Assembly: GCA_022829145.1 (NCBI GenBank) | Contig: CM040753.1 | Span: 19,741,884 to 19,805,883 of the forward strand | From: Albula goreensis | Taxonomy: Eukaryota; Chordata; Actinopteri; Albuliformes; Albulidae | DNA: 64,000 bases | Reading direction: 5' to 3' | The notes under the pieces: generated by a model | What the model was told of the DNA's origin: nothing | The model's database searches: none | The model's input: the letters and a program-made list of their open reading frames with translations, nothing else | Shown here: piece by piece, positions 25,191 to 55,593 of the stretch | How positions within the stretch are numbered: the stretch's first letter is position 1 | How the letters are laid out: each line of letters starts with the position of its first letter | Translations under genes and position numbers: made by a program

Positions 25191-26857
25191 GTAAGTTCAA
25201 AGCAAAGTATGGGAGATGACAGGCAGATACATTACCGTGTCTCTGCTAAATGATGCAAAAAAAGGGGTCTGGTCCTCCTGGGTTTTAGCATTACTAAGTG
25301 AAGGTCTTGTACCAGTGACGACTGTGGAATTACACTGCAGGCTTTCATCAGGGTGGCTAGCAGACTGTGGAGACTTGTTTATGATTGTGTGTCACTCCAA
25401 ATTTAGATTCATGCAAAATCTATATAAATGAGTTTTGCACATGTCAAGACAACTTTAAATCCAATTTCTATATATAGAATAGCAGTTTAATGTTTCACAG
25501 ATTCACATGAAAGAAGACGATTTATTCTGGGGATATATAGACATTGGTAGAGAAACTAATTTCTGATTCTTCTTGATATATGAGTGTTTTAGGAGTATAA
25601 TTGGTCTTTGCAGGGCACAACTAGATCTAGGATAAATGAACATTTGAAGGACTTTCTAGTTTCATTTTAACTCTTTAGATGCCTGTAACTTACAACACTG
25701 TTGCAGTTATCTGATAATGTCACTAAACAAAACATTCAGTCCCTCTATCTGCTAGCAGTATATCAGATGACGTAATTTGCCCAGGTCTGATTGTAGCTGA
25801 TGCAGTGAAGGACGTTTGACCTATGCAAGAGTTATAGTCCAAGTCACTCACTTGCATTCTGGGGTAAGTGGGAGTTTCACATCACTGACATCACAAAAAC
25901 ATTATTGTATGTCAAAAAAGATAACAGGAATTTTTTTTTAATGTTGCATTGTGTTGCATTACACAGGTTTCTCAGGTGCTATGGATAATTATTACCTATC
26001 ACATGAGACATTACAGGACTGATATGAGCTTTCTCTTATGTATCAAGTGGAGTGAGGAGTATGGAACTAGAATGGAATGCAGTCATTGCAACTGGCCTAG
26101 ATTAAGCCATTGTGTTTAGCACAAAGGACACCTGTGTTTCACCAGCATTATCGTAGTCTTGTTCCTTCCAGTGAAAAATAGGGGAAATAAGGGCATTCAG
26201 TTAGAACATTAGGAGCCTTCATGGTGTTTAGGATGATAAAAGGGTTACTTCATCAAATGTCCTTTTGTTATGTCAAATGTTTATATTGAAATGTTTATCA
26301 CTGTATATTGTCTCATATTGTGCAGTTTAACACTGATGCAGTTACATACCATATGTCTGTGTGGGAAAAGATGGAGAGAAGGAATTTCTGAAAGAGCCTC
26401 TGAACAAAATAGTTTCTGTCTCTTAATATATTGTAAATAAAATATGGACATGACAGTAATAATTAAAAATAGTGTTGGATTTCATTTTTGTTGGACATAT
26501 GTATGCATCTGTCATGTTTCTACAGATTCTTTTTTTTTTGCAGTTGCATTGTTTTTAGTCCTTAGACAATGACCTTAGATTTGTCCGTTTTTGCTGTTTT
26601 CCTTTTCTTTTGGTTAATGGGTGTCAAGCTTTGCATTGATAACACTAGTTTAATGTGTAAATGTAAGCATTCAATACAATGCTCTCAGTGCTGACTGGCA
26701 TTGCAAGTGTGTCCTAGCTCAGGCAGGTATAAAGATTCACACTGTTGCTAATGTATACAAAGACAGTGTGGTAACTTGGTGAATGAGTTACAAAGTGAAG
26801 TTACTTTTTTCTCCCTCTTAACCTGACAGTGTGGTCCCTCTTCCTTTTATTTCCACC

Positions 26858-43893
<17,036 letters not shown>

Positions 43894-44131
43894 CGGTTGC
43901 CGAGGGGACCAAGGTGTGGCGGAACACAGCTGGGACCTACCGTGTTATTGTGCCCTAGAGCATCTCTTTGTGCCTAGATGGTACTGAAACAGGCCTGGGT
44001 CAAAACACTGCAAAACAAAACTTGCAGATACTTTATGTGAGAATTTTATAAATTAGGCATATCACAAACCAAAATCAACAAACATAACAGACAAGTTATG
44101 GAAGATTAACAATGGAAACTAATGCAGAACC

Positions 44132-44144
44132 AATAAACAATAAA
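44132..44144 (+). terminator. atp8b3: Candidate poly(A) signals of atp8b3
   Basis: Two AATAAA hexamers one base apart (CAATAAACAATAAAC) lie 240 bp beyond the stop codon. A third AATAAA at about 44538 would give a longer 3' UTR. Confidence 0.5.
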
Positions 44145-44965
44145 CAAGTTCAGTTGAAAATGCTGGTCAAAACAGATGGTTAATGAAAAATAGTCAATAA
44201 TCTACAATACTTTTACAGGAAGCTTAAGGGGTTTTGAGCCAGGTGTGCCCGAAAGTTAGTATTTAAACAAATAATGATAGTAGAGTATATACCATTTAAA
44301 ACTGTGAAACTTGATGTTCTCGACTCATACCATACTCTGTTTGAATTCATACATATACACACTTAGCAAGAACTATACAGCTATTTTAAAAGTAACTCAA
44401 AATGTTTCCCTGTTTTCTCATATGCAATCAAATAACAGAGAGCTAGAAAACAATATTCAGATGCATATAAGAGTCAGAGCCTTTGTATTTTACAAATAAC
44501 AATGCAATTTTAGTGCATATATTTTTATTTTTTATGAAATAAAGTATATGTAAAGAATGATGTCCATGTTTGATAGTATGTGAAATGAGCCGCTGCCACA
44601 CTATTCTCCAGTTTCTGAAACTGGACAGTATGTTATGCACAGACACACATGCAGTGATGAATGTACTCCCTGTCTAGATTGGACTGATCAGGCAAGAATT
44701 CAGTGAGAAGTAAAACACATTGTACAGACAGGGACAAATGTATTATTTGAATTGCTCACCTCTTTTGACACCAGTAAGATTCCTAAAGGTCACTGAAAAT
44801 TCAAAAAACGATATTTTTTAATCTCCAGAAAACAACTCATCTTTTATCCAATCACAGGTTTTTGTTAGTAATATTTTGTGGAAATTTTGAGGCATCTGCT
44901 TCAATGTTTAACATATTTGTGTTATTTGGAGAGTGTTTGAAGCTGTCATTGACCCAGGTCTGATG

Positions 44966-45676
44966 TAGTGAAGGATTAGGGATCGGTTTGGTACTAGTGA
45001 GAGCCACACTGCAAGGGACCAGGGATCAGTTCGGTATATGTGACTGCACTACTGAAAACGATGATGTAAAGAACTAGAGATCAGTGTGGTGTATGAGAGT
45101 GCACTAGTGAGAGAGATAATTTAATGGACCAGGGATCAGTTCGGTATTTGTGGCTGCACTACTGAAAACGATGATGTAAAGAACTAGAGATCAGTGTGGT
45201 GTATGAGAGTGCACTAGTGAGAGAGATAATTTAATGGACCAGGGATCAGTTCGGTATTTGTGGCTGCACTACTGAAAACGATGATGTAAAGAACTAGAGA
45301 TCAGTGTGGTGTATGAGAGTGCACTAGTGAGAGAGATAATTTAATGGACCAGGGATCAGTTCGGTATTTGTGGCTGCACTACTGAAAACAATGATGTAAA
45401 GAACTAGAGATCAGTGTGGTGTATGAGAGTGCACTAGTGAGAGAGATAATTTAATGGACCAGGGATCAGTTCGGTATTTGTGGCTGCACTACTGAAAACG
45501 ATGATGTAAAGAACTAGAGATCAGTGTGGTGTATGAGAGTGCACTAGTGAGAGAGATAATTTAATGGACCAGGGATCAGTTCGGTATTTGTGGCTGCACT
45601 ACTGAAAACGATGATGTAAAGAACTAGAGATCAGTGTGGTGTATGAGAGTGCACTAGTGAGAGCGATAATGTAAAG
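44966..45676. repeat. 110-bp higher-order tandem array (minisatellite)
   Basis: AGGGATCAGT recurs at 45021, 45131, 45241, 45351, 45461 and 45571, an exact 110-bp period with almost no differences between copies. Each 110-bp unit is two diverged 55-bp subunits: one begins ACCAGGGATCAGTTCGGTAT, the other ACTAGAGATCAGTGTGGTGT. A shorter diverged subunit precedes the array. Confidence 0.95.
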
Positions 45677-45689
45677 GAGTATCACTGTA

Positions 45690-45850
45690 GTTTATATTTA
45701 ATTTACATTGAGGCATTAATTAGATGCTCTTACTCAAAGTGACTTAGAGGCCTTGTTTTGTTGTGGTCATGTATATCTACAGAAGCAGGTCTGGTACCTC
45801 ACCTGAGATCGTACCTGCAAGCTTTGTATACCTTAACATTCTCTGCCTTT
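45690..45850 (-). repeat. Fish SINE/LINE-type copy (antisense)
   Basis: TTAATTTACATTGAGGCATT then GATGCTCTTACTCAAAGTGA and CTTA is the reverse complement of the fish tail. TACCTCACCTGAGATCGTAC and CTGCAAGC match the tRNA-like block. It abuts the 110-bp array. Confidence 0.6.
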
Positions 45851-47559
45851 GGTCTTACAGAAATCATTCAAGCCACTCCAAGTCTATACTGCCATGAGCA
45901 TTCACTCATTACTAAAAGTAGCTTTAATGGAGATGTGCAGACTCAAAGTGTGTCTAAATAAAACAGGAGGGATGAGAACAGAATCCAGACCCATACAACA
46001 GGATATTTATTTTAATGGTATCTGACGTGATGCCTATTGTTTTTGTTTTATGCTGTTCCCTGTATTCCTTCCAATTCTGGACCTGTAGTTTGCATTGTAG
46101 TAAAAGCTGCCCACATCACTGCTGCCATCTCTGCCAATTTGAGAAATCACAGACAACTGTATTGGATGCTGGACAGTCTGAAGCATTGAGTGACTCAGTA
46201 TGTATAAGTGTCAGCCAATGTTGAAATAACAACTTCAAGTCATATGGCCAAGGTATGTCTCCATGGCTTTGATGCAGACTGAAATATGGTCGTAGTATAA
46301 TATGAAATATGACAAGTTACGCATTAATGTTCAGAGAATTTTGCATTCAAGAGTTTTACCATTAAAATTACCTTTAAACTGTAAAAGATGGTCTTCAGCA
46401 CATCTCTTATACAGGGCATCAGTCTTGCATCAAATGGTGAATTCCACTGTATGCAGAATGTTGCATGCATGTCTGCACAGTGTTATATTTTCACAGCTCA
46501 CTGTCAGCTTTCTGTCAGTCGTTGGCAACTCCCCATGCTTGAAATGGCCCTGAATTTGGCAACAGTGCCTCCCTGAGGTAGAAGGAACCACCTCTTAATT
46601 AATATTATTAAAGGCAAGTTAGGGGCACATTTTTTGATCAGAATAAATATAACTTAGCAGTAAGGAAGGCTTTAAATGTAATAGAAATCAAAATGAACCA
46701 TTAAACAGCAGATTTAACTTCAATATATTGAAACAGATTGCATGTTTTATACGGTCCAATCCATTTGCTGCCAATAAATGATAATTAACAATGTGTGTCT
46801 TTTCATGATTAACCGCAATATTTTCTTATTCTTTTAGAAGAATATGCCTAATCAAAATAGTGTGGTTAATCATGAAAATGTCCTCACACATTGCACACAA
46901 CATTCATTGTTCTCTCCAGTAAAGGAACCAGACCAGGTTGGAATTGAGTCAATTGTTTTATTTTTATTTTTTTCAAAACACGCAATTTACCCATATTATC
47001 CTTTTTATTTTTTATTTTCTGTAACAGTTATTACTCAGTTTTTTTCCTTCTTCAAAGATCTCCACTAGTGCTAAGCAAAAAGTCCTCCACAGGCCCTTCG
47101 TCCTCCTGTGCGAGCGGGAGGGAAAAAGAGGCTCTCTGAGTGCTTTTCCACTGTCTGTGTGTCCCTCTGTCCTTCTGTCCCAGTTAATGGACACAAGGAT
47201 GCACATATACACTTATATTGGCCCCTATGAGTTCTTAATGTACCCCAGCTAATGCAACAGAATGTTTCCAAAACACTGGGGTTAGATTTTGGTTAGAATC
47301 ATTTTCTGGACAGTGAGATAATGTTTGGATGGAAATGTTCCCTTAAACCTTTGAATGTGTTGTTGCTCCAAACAAGTTCTGTCAAAGTCACAGAGAGAAT
47401 AAAAACATCCAGGTAACTGGATAAATGTACATGGTGGGAACGTTTACCCTAACATTCTTGGAATTTTCTGGTAACCCAAAAGTTGTTGGCTGTGATTCAC
47501 AAGGCCTAGCCTTACATGTTCCTATATTTCATCTCAGCATGTGTCAAAATGTTTGTGTG

Positions 47560-47662
<103 letters not shown>

Positions 47663-47934
47663 ATGTGTGTGTGTATGTGTATGTGTGTGTGTGTGTGTGG
47701 TGTAGAAAAAGAGGAACAGAGTGTGTGGTAAAGAGAGCAAGTTGGAGCACAGGAAGGGTGCAGTGGAATCATTGTTGTGGTGATGCCTGTGGAATGACCT
47801 TGAGAATGAGGAATTACTTTGGTTGGGGTGTGTGATTGTCAACTAATGTAATTTAATCTTTGGTTTCAGTACAGGCACTCCCAGGGTACATTCAGCTTCA
47901 CATCAAAAGGAGGCCAACTATATGAAGTGTGCAT

Positions 47935-48058
<124 letters not shown>

Positions 48059-48409
48059 ATATGTTACTATGTTTTATGTATAGATGTGCTATTGCAGGTA
48101 TAATTGTAAGCTACCCTTGCATCCTGCTGCATGGCTTCATTGTGGTTCCTCCACGGCATGCATTTTCTCTCTTCTTGTGGAAGGTTTGTTTCTTGGGGCT
48201 TGGGTTTGATTGAATTATGATATGTGTGCATGTCTCATGCTGACTTGTGTGTGAGAAAAGTAAAGTTCTCCTTTGTCAGCAGAAATGAGTCCTAATCGCT
48301 TTAGCAAGATGTTTCTAGAGAGGCAGCTTCCTAAAGGGTTGTGGGGTGGGGCCAGGTTTGCCTAATGATCAGTCATTGAGCTCATTGTAGCTCCACCCTT
48401 TTTGGGGTG

Positions 48410-48455
48410 TATAAAACCTCACTGACATTACTAGGTTTAAACAGCTGTGAGTCAG
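48410..48455 (+). promoter_or_regulatory. Candidate TATA promoter with downstream donor site
   Basis: A TATAAAA box at 48410-48416 is preceded by a CACCC-type element (CTCCACCCTTTT). It is followed about 40 bp later by GTCAG|GTATGT, a good donor. Together these could start a short first exon of an unannotated transcript. No coding exon downstream is recognised. Confidence 0.2.
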
Positions 48456-49258
48456 GTATGTGTGTGCATGTGCATATTTGTGTTCAATGGGTGGATGCAC
48501 TGAGGCATTGGTGATGTAGCAATGCAGGGGGCATTGTGGTTCAGGTATATGAGCGTGGGCAGATATCACAGCCATAGTTGGTAATGGGGGCTATTGTACT
48601 AAGCTGAGATGAAGGTGGTCATTTGCTCAAAATAGCTCACCGTGCTGTCGAGCATGTCCAGGCACTCTATAACAGCACACTGAGTGACTGGAACTTCCAG
48701 ACACATGAGAGGGGGTGTAAAGGGGCAGGGGGCAGGGGAGGAAGAGCGGGGAGATTATACACCCTGACCCAGCAGCAACAATTAGGATTGGGGATCAGGT
48801 GTTTGCATAGCTTTCTGTGCAAAAAAAAGGAACCAGCCAGACCCACTTTTTTCCTCATGGCCAGTTTCATCAACAGCAGATCAAGAGGTGGAGATGCTTG
48901 GGGAGGAGTGGTGGAGGCCCTGTGTGAGCACTGCCCTGCTGCTCATAGCCCTGTGCTGAGGAGGGGGCCATCCGTGCTGTGTCTTATGTCAAAAGAGAGC
49001 TGGATTCACTGAGTGTCATGTGAAACTGTCAGAATCTGAAACAGGATTGGATGGAATGTCTTTGAGAGGGCTGGGATAGGTGAAGCTTGGAGGGTTGGGT
49101 GGGAGGCTTGTGTGGAGGAGGAGTGGGGATGGTTATTCGGTGGGGGGGGGGTGTCAGTGTTTGAGGTATGCCTTTGTTGTCAAGAAGGAAGTGTTTCAGT
49201 GCCGACTAGAGAGACAAGGAAAGCGACAGCAGTATAAATTTGGCAGCATACAAGTATG

Positions 49259-49372
<114 letters not shown>

Positions 49373-50324
49373 ATGCGTGTGTGAGTGTGTATGTGTTTGG
49401 AGTTCCACAGCAGGAAATATATTCTGTTTCTGAACTTGTCATAAAACACAGCAGAAATGCATGACTCTGAGAACCTCTTTTCCCAACTCTCCATCCCTCC
49501 TTCCTGCCTGTTCTCTCTACCTTTCTCTCATTTTTGAAACTGATTGTCTTCTACCATCACAAAGACACTTGGTTCTGATTGATTAACAGGTAACAGAAGA
49601 GGGAGAGCACAGTGTGACTGGGGGATAAGCTGTTTCCTTATGAAGTCAGACTCTCAACTATTTTTCATTTCAGAAAGGGAAACACACATAACGCTGTTGG
49701 ACAGTAGGTGAGAACATTTTGGTTGGAGGGGTCAGTTTTCCAAGCACTGGCTGGCCATACTCATATTCAGTGTGAACAGTTTGCAACTCAAATAAATATC
49801 ACATTAAATATAAACACACACATGATTCGATTTAAACAAAAATAATGACACACAAGTATGCAAATAGCTCTGTGGCTCAGTCTCTCTGATTAGTCCGAAT
49901 TAATCACACAGTGTTGGAACAGCAATGAAATAATGCTCAACCGAGGAATGAGACAGTACAACAAGCTGGAATGGGAGTGTGTCTGAAAAGGAGTTGACCC
50001 CCCCACCCCTTATCCCCAAACACCCCCTACCCCCATCCCTCCTCCCACCCATGACACTGTCCCCCACTGTCAGATTTTATATACATGAAAGAAACAGGGG
50101 GGAAGGGGCAGGAGCTGAAATCACTGATCTACAATTACCATACTGGGTCAAGGACTAGCACTTCATCTCTCTGAGGAGTAAGATGTGGCTCATTAACAAT
50201 CCTCCAAGCAGTTGGTTGATACAATGGAAGCACTTGTACCTGATTGGTCAGTGGTGCTTTTGACTCCCAGTACATCGCCCAGATAATGCTAAAAGTTTTC
50301 AGAACACTGGGCAAGGTTCTAGTT

Positions 50325-50529
50325 CAGGGGTGTCAAACTGCAGTCCTGGAGGGCCGCAGTGGTGGCTGGTTTTTGGTGTGTTTTAGCACTTAATTGATTA
50401 ATTAAAATTACTGGTTGGCTAAAGAGCCCACACACCTGGTTTCCAAGGCCTAAAATGGCTGCCAATCGAAAGGAAAGAACAAAAACCCGCAGACACTGCG
50501 GCCCTCCAGGACTGGAGTTTGACACCCTG
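50325..50529. mobile_element. hAT-like non-autonomous DNA transposon (MITE), 205 bp
   Basis: It begins CAGGGGTGTCAAACTGCAGT and ends GGACTGGAGTTTGACACCCT followed by G, forming inverted terminal repeats that extend through the matching CTGGAGGGCCGCAG and CTGCGGCCCTCCAG. It is flanked by an 8-bp direct duplication, TTCTAGTT (50317-50324 and 50530-50537). The 8-bp duplication and CAGGGGTG ends are typical of hAT elements. It has no coding capacity. Degraded relatives are at 17985-18078 and 36045-36105. Confidence 0.9.
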
Positions 50530-52138
50530 TTCTAGTTGGACTCCCATTTGGCTATGAGACAACATTTCTTTTCAAAGTCACATTAGAATGTGTCAGGGTA
50601 ATCATAAGACATTCAAGGGGCATCTGGACAAATTTACTTCTACTGCCCTAAATATGTGGAAATGTTGTGGGGGTTTTCAGCTGGGTACCTTCTTATAGCA
50701 GTGACATCAAACGCCAGACCTTGATCCAGTATGTAAATAAGGATTAGTGGTTGAAACAGCACATGCACACAACCAGTTGAAAACCACAATGACCAAAAAC
50801 ATGGACCCCTCCAACACCCCCACCCCCTCCCCACCGCCCCCACCCTTTCCCCTCACATCCTCCTTCATACCCTTCCTCCCCCCAGTCTTTTCATCCTCCT
50901 CTCCCACTACACCACAGCTCATTCCTGCAGTTTTCTATACAGTAATACAATATCCATGCAGAAAGGAAAAAAAGGTAGCCTCCTCGTTTCAGTCGAGGAG
51001 TTGCATTTATTTTTTAATAACATCAGGACCACTTGAACACACACAGAAAACACTTGGAAAGTAACTGTGTATTTTCTTCTTGGAGAGAAGAGAACAAAAT
51101 GACATAACAGAGCAGAAATGAACTATCTCATTCTTCTGTCAGCTGATTCTACACTCTGCTTTCAAAACCCAATAGTTTCTTCCTTTCTTTTTGCCTCTAC
51201 AAAGCCCAATACTATTTAATTCAATTCTTAGTCTTCCTATCCCTGCTATCACCCTTTCTCTCGTCCTTTTCTTTCCTCCCTCACCACTGCTAGTCTCCTT
51301 TCTTTCCCGTCCCCCTTTTTGTTTCAAACTCCTGCTTCCATAGAAACATTCAAAATGTCTTTCCTTCATGAAAACATTGAGTACATGCCACTAAAATAAC
51401 AACAACAGCAACAAACGAAACAAAACAAAAAGAATGAGCAAACAAATAAAATCATAATTCAACAGTATAAAGCTTCAAGTCACAAATTCCAAAACTAACT
51501 ATTATTATTAGTATTATCATCATCATTATCATTATTATTATTTAAATTACATAAGTTTTACATGAAAGGTTTGAGGTATTTCAGAATTAATTGTCAACAC
51601 ACATGCCTACTGAGTCCTTTACTAGCCAGGGGGAGGGGTCAATGGTGGAGTAGAGATGAGGGGCATGTATTTTCTGGTAAAGACCAATCAGATGCAAGAT
51701 TGGTTTTTATGAAAGGCTTGAAGTGCCAGTGGCACACAAATGAGATTTATTTATATATGCACTGTGTCACTGGCAGCATAGACACACCTTTGGTCTCCAC
51801 AGCTACATTGCGCTCACTCCATCTATATTACACAAAAATATCTCTGGTCGGAGTGCCAATGTGATTGAGTGCAAAGGTGTGTCTTTGCACAGCTATCAAG
51901 TGTTTCTTATAGAACTAGAAGTAACAGTTTTTCTTCATATAAATAGAATATTAAATGCATGTAACTATACATAAAAGTCCTAAAGACTTCACACATGATA
52001 AAGTGCTTTTATTCTAGTGTAGCTTGATGGATTGTGACATTTCAAAAGTAGGATTCCTTTGAGGCTGACATTGCCTCGGCATTGGCCCTTTGTGCCCCCC
52101 ACTCTGTCCACTTTCAATGCATGCTTGTGTGTTTGTGC

Positions 52139-52140
<2 letters not shown>

Positions 52141-52179
<39 letters not shown>
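52141..52179. repeat. (GT)n microsatellite
   Basis: About 39 bp of pure GT, with degenerate TG-rich sequence to about 52380. Confidence 0.9.
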
Positions 52180-52182
<3 letters not shown>

Positions 52183-53662
52183 CTGCATACACACAAGCAT
52201 GTGTTTGCATGATTATGAATTTGTTTGTGTGTGTACATACATGTGCATGTTTGTATATGTATATATGTTTTCACATATTTGCAAGTGTATGAACATATGA
52301 ATGTGTATATATGTGTGCATGTGTGTGTGTATGTACAAGTATGTGGGTGGTGTATGTGTGTTAATGTACGTGTGTGTGTCCAGAGCAGTCCCACCCGTGG
52401 TTGAAGGAAAAAGGCACTCAACTCTGTCTGCATGGCAGCCACTTCGCCCCCATGTGGCACAATGCAGCCTGACTGCGCTGTGTCTATGTGTGGTATGTCA
52501 GCATCTGTCTGTCTGTTCTGTGTCTATCTGTCTGTCTGTAACAGTATTTGGCAGGGGGCAGTTTTTTGGTTTGCATCCCCCTGGCAGCTCAGGACTGGCA
52601 GGCTGGAGTAATCTTTGGTATCAGTGGCGGTTTCACAAACCACTCAGCTCAGTGAGGTAGCCACACTGGTTCTCACTACAAACAAGGTCAGTTTTATCAC
52701 TTTTCCCTTTTACATTATCCTTGCTGAAAAGTGTTCTACAAATGTTTATTCCCCATCCTTAGCTCACTGCTCATAGCAAACTGAGCGTGCATCCTCTTCC
52801 AAACTCTCCCCAATCAGCCATTTCATATCTAAATACTACACGGTCAATGTGATTAACCCAATGGAAATACAAGAGCATTTCCAGACCAAGCCGATTGGGG
52901 AAAAAGTCCCATTTCCTCTTCCGCACATTTGCATCATCCCCCATTCCCTGCTCAAATTCAGCAAGGACATAGGGAGATTGTTTTGCATCATCATTGTGAG
53001 ACCCCACTTTGGAGTTCAGAAGAGAGGATGCCGTCATAACTCAGCGCCAAGATGAAAGGTCAGAGGTCACCCACACACTGGGCTGCACTGTTGCTCTTTT
53101 TTTACACCTCTGTATTTTCTCCTTTTCTTGGAAACAGTTCTTCTTGTCAGCCATATTCACAAATAATGCAAAAAACATCCCATGTCCCTCATTTGTTTCT
53201 GTCCTTCAGTTTCTTTTTAAAAGTCTTTTCTTTTTTTATGTTTTTTTTTTTTTTTTACTTTTTCTTTTGGATTTATCAACAAGGTGCCTTACATATGCAC
53301 AACAGAGCACAATAGTAACAAGAAATAGAAACTTTGTGTCTATGGTACTAATTACCCGCATCAATATTATAGAGTGAAAGAGATGAGAGAAGAGAGAAGA
53401 AATAGCAGGAGTTGGGGAGAAGAGGAGGTAGAGAATCAAAGATAGAGTGACAGAGAGATAGAAATGTTTGTTTCTTTCAAAAATGTCTCTAGTTTATTGT
53501 GGTTGTCATTTTGTAGTTTTTCTCTTTTTCAAGATAAGGATTTTGGGTTGTTTTTTAATGAAGTATAGCACTGGACTCTTTCCCCCATCTGGGTTATGTT
53601 CATTTAAAAAGATAAATTAGTGGATTCAAAAGTTGATTGTTGGTTGCTATGGCACAGATTGC

Positions 53663-53676
53663 CCACTAGAGGGGAC
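53663..53676 (+). promoter_or_regulatory. CTCF-like site
   Basis: CCACTAGAGGGGAC matches CCASYAGRKGGCRS at 13 of 14 positions. It pairs with an opposite-facing match 131 bp to the right. Confidence 0.4.
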
Positions 53677-53793
53677 GGGGAGGTGGAGGGCACTGAAACT
53701 GTGAACCCAGTACCTTCTCTGATTATCATTAAGGCAGCTGTCATTGGCACTAGATCGTTTTGTAACTTTTTCACATGTAGGGGGCTGGGCACA

Positions 53794-53807
53794 GCACCCT
53801 CTTGTGG
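53794..53807 (-). promoter_or_regulatory. CTCF-like site (reverse)
   Basis: GCACCCTCTTGTGG on the plus strand is CCACAAGAGGGTGC on the minus strand, 12 of 14 to the CTCF core. Weaker than its partner at 53663. Confidence 0.3.
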
Positions 53808-55593
53808 ATGGGATATTTAATGTCTTGCTTGTTAAGATTATTTTTTTAATCCTTTGATGATTTATCTTTGGTAACAGACGAGAAAAGATGTTTTTAAATT
53901 GACTTTTATAGGAGCACAAAAACATTGACCCTCCCTGTTGTATCCAGTAAAAACAACCTCAAAGAAACTCAGTAGCACCCCAAAATACACAAGAGATTCT
54001 ACCAAAAAAATGCTGGGTAGCTAAACAATTAACCTGTGTGACAGGACTGTGAGTGTGTGACATGTGTGTGACATGTGTGTGAGCATGTGTGTGTGTGTGT
54101 TCTTTACTTATTTGTGTGTACATTGTGTTAATGCATAGTTGTGTATGAGCTCAGCGCTTTTAATTACTATACAGTCAGTGTTTGAGAAAGTGCCTCACTG
54201 TAGTGTGTAGATCAGGCTATGGTGTGACTGGTCCCCTTGGACATGAAGACAGAAGACCATCACCAGTATAACTTAAAATCAATCTCTTTCAAAACATCTG
54301 CAAAGGCTTGTCACACCCCCCTATGGGTTCTCTTCAAAATTGTAACATGTGAACACTCGTGCCTATCAATTTCTCAGCGATGTAGCTGGTTGCTGCTTGG
54401 TGTTACATACTGCTGGTGGTGCTACTGCCTCTGAAATGCAGTGGGTGGATTGGGCAGGTGCTGTGTAGCCATTGTTTAGCGATGTTGTAATAGATAAAAA
54501 GGGTCATTCCCACAACAGCTCTTCCTCATTCGCATATTTTGCATATATCATGGTTGACTCCAGACCTGTGCATTTCCATGTTTTTTGTATGGTGCCAGGA
54601 CAAAAGCTCCTCCCTATGTCAAACAGCAGGTCGCACACGGTCTGGAGCCTCCCTGACGATGACAAACAGAACTGATACAACTCAGAAGAAGCAAGGACAG
54701 TTCCCCCCAGCTGGGTCACCAACATCTGTGCAAAAATATAGACCTGAGCCGGGGCAGACCTGAGTGTCTTCGTTACAAAGCATGTGTGCTCTATTTCACC
54801 TTCAGGGAGGGTCAAGACCTTTCTCTTGACTAAACACTGATTGATTTTTTTCTATTCATTAGTTTGCTGTATGATCTGCACGCCTTTTTATAAAATGGGA
54901 AGCCCTCTGGGAATACCTTTTGTGAAAGACGAGTGGGAGAAGTGGAACGTTCAGCTTGCTTCTTCCATTGGCTGTGTCCTTGCCCTTTGCTTTGATTGGC
55001 CTTGTCAGACGGGACCCACTGCCACTATGAGGCTGTGTGCTGTATGGTTTATTGCCGCTCTTTTTCTTCCCATGCTCACTTCTGTGTCCCCGTCAGCAGA
55101 GATCTCTGTGTGTCTGGAGAGGGAATGCTGGGTAAGGCCCGACATCGTCTGCTTGACTGGGGATGGGGGTGAGGCAGGAAGTGGATATGGGGACTGGGAG
55201 GATGGGGGTTGGGGTGGGTTATGGGCAGATTCAAAGCTTTTGGTTCGATGGTAAGCAGGGTTTTAAATGTTTCATGAAGCTTTCATGCCTCTGAAGACAT
55301 CGTAAAAGAAGGCGGTGGTTTGAGATGAAATAAAAAGCAGATCATCCTTGTATGTGTAAAACCTACACTGTGCTGCATTTTGTTTGTTTAATTTGTTTGG
55401 TCTATCTAAACAAAAAGTAAAATAACGCAAAAAATTTCCCACCAACCAAGAGTCTGGTTACCAACATTGTTTTGGAGTGACTGAGAGAGGTTGCATGGCA
55501 CAGAGGAGGGAGGGGGACACTGAGAAGTGGCACCAAGCCATGTAACCCCTCCCTTTTCTTCCTGGGGGGGAGGGGACCAAGGGACGGGGCCTC

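Larger units (their letters stand above)
14100..26829. other. Intergenic region between the nfil3-like gene and atp8b3
   Basis: No protein-coding gene is recognised. It contains the paired TG and AC tracts, a composite old repeat at 17870-18078, a (CA)n at 22248, a CTCF-like motif at 22510, a homeodomain-site-rich patch at 22690-23010 and C-rich or T-rich short runs. The two flanking genes point away from each other (minus to the left, plus to the right), so this interval should hold both promoters and shared regulatory DNA. Confidence 0.55.
51006..55593 (-). other. onecut3: Probable long 3' UTR of onecut3 and flank
   Basis: No gene is recognised between the MITE and the onecut3 stop codon. 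ONECUT genes have multi-kilobase 3' UTRs. On the minus strand, AATAAA hexamers occur at plus positions 51006-51011 and near 52744, so the UTR may end at either. It contains a (TG)n at 52141, a T-rich block at 53210-53275 and two CTCF-like motifs. The exact end cannot be set from sequence. Confidence 0.4.

Noticed and set aside
44966-45676. Regular repeats that could be taken for a CRISPR array
   Set aside because: There are no unique spacers: the 110-bp period is contiguous, each unit is two related 55-bp subunits, and the context is a vertebrate genome. It is a minisatellite.
54841-55254. 137-codon plus-strand frame
   Set aside because: It lies in the probable onecut3 3' UTR, has no known relatives, and its second half is low-complexity Gly-rich.
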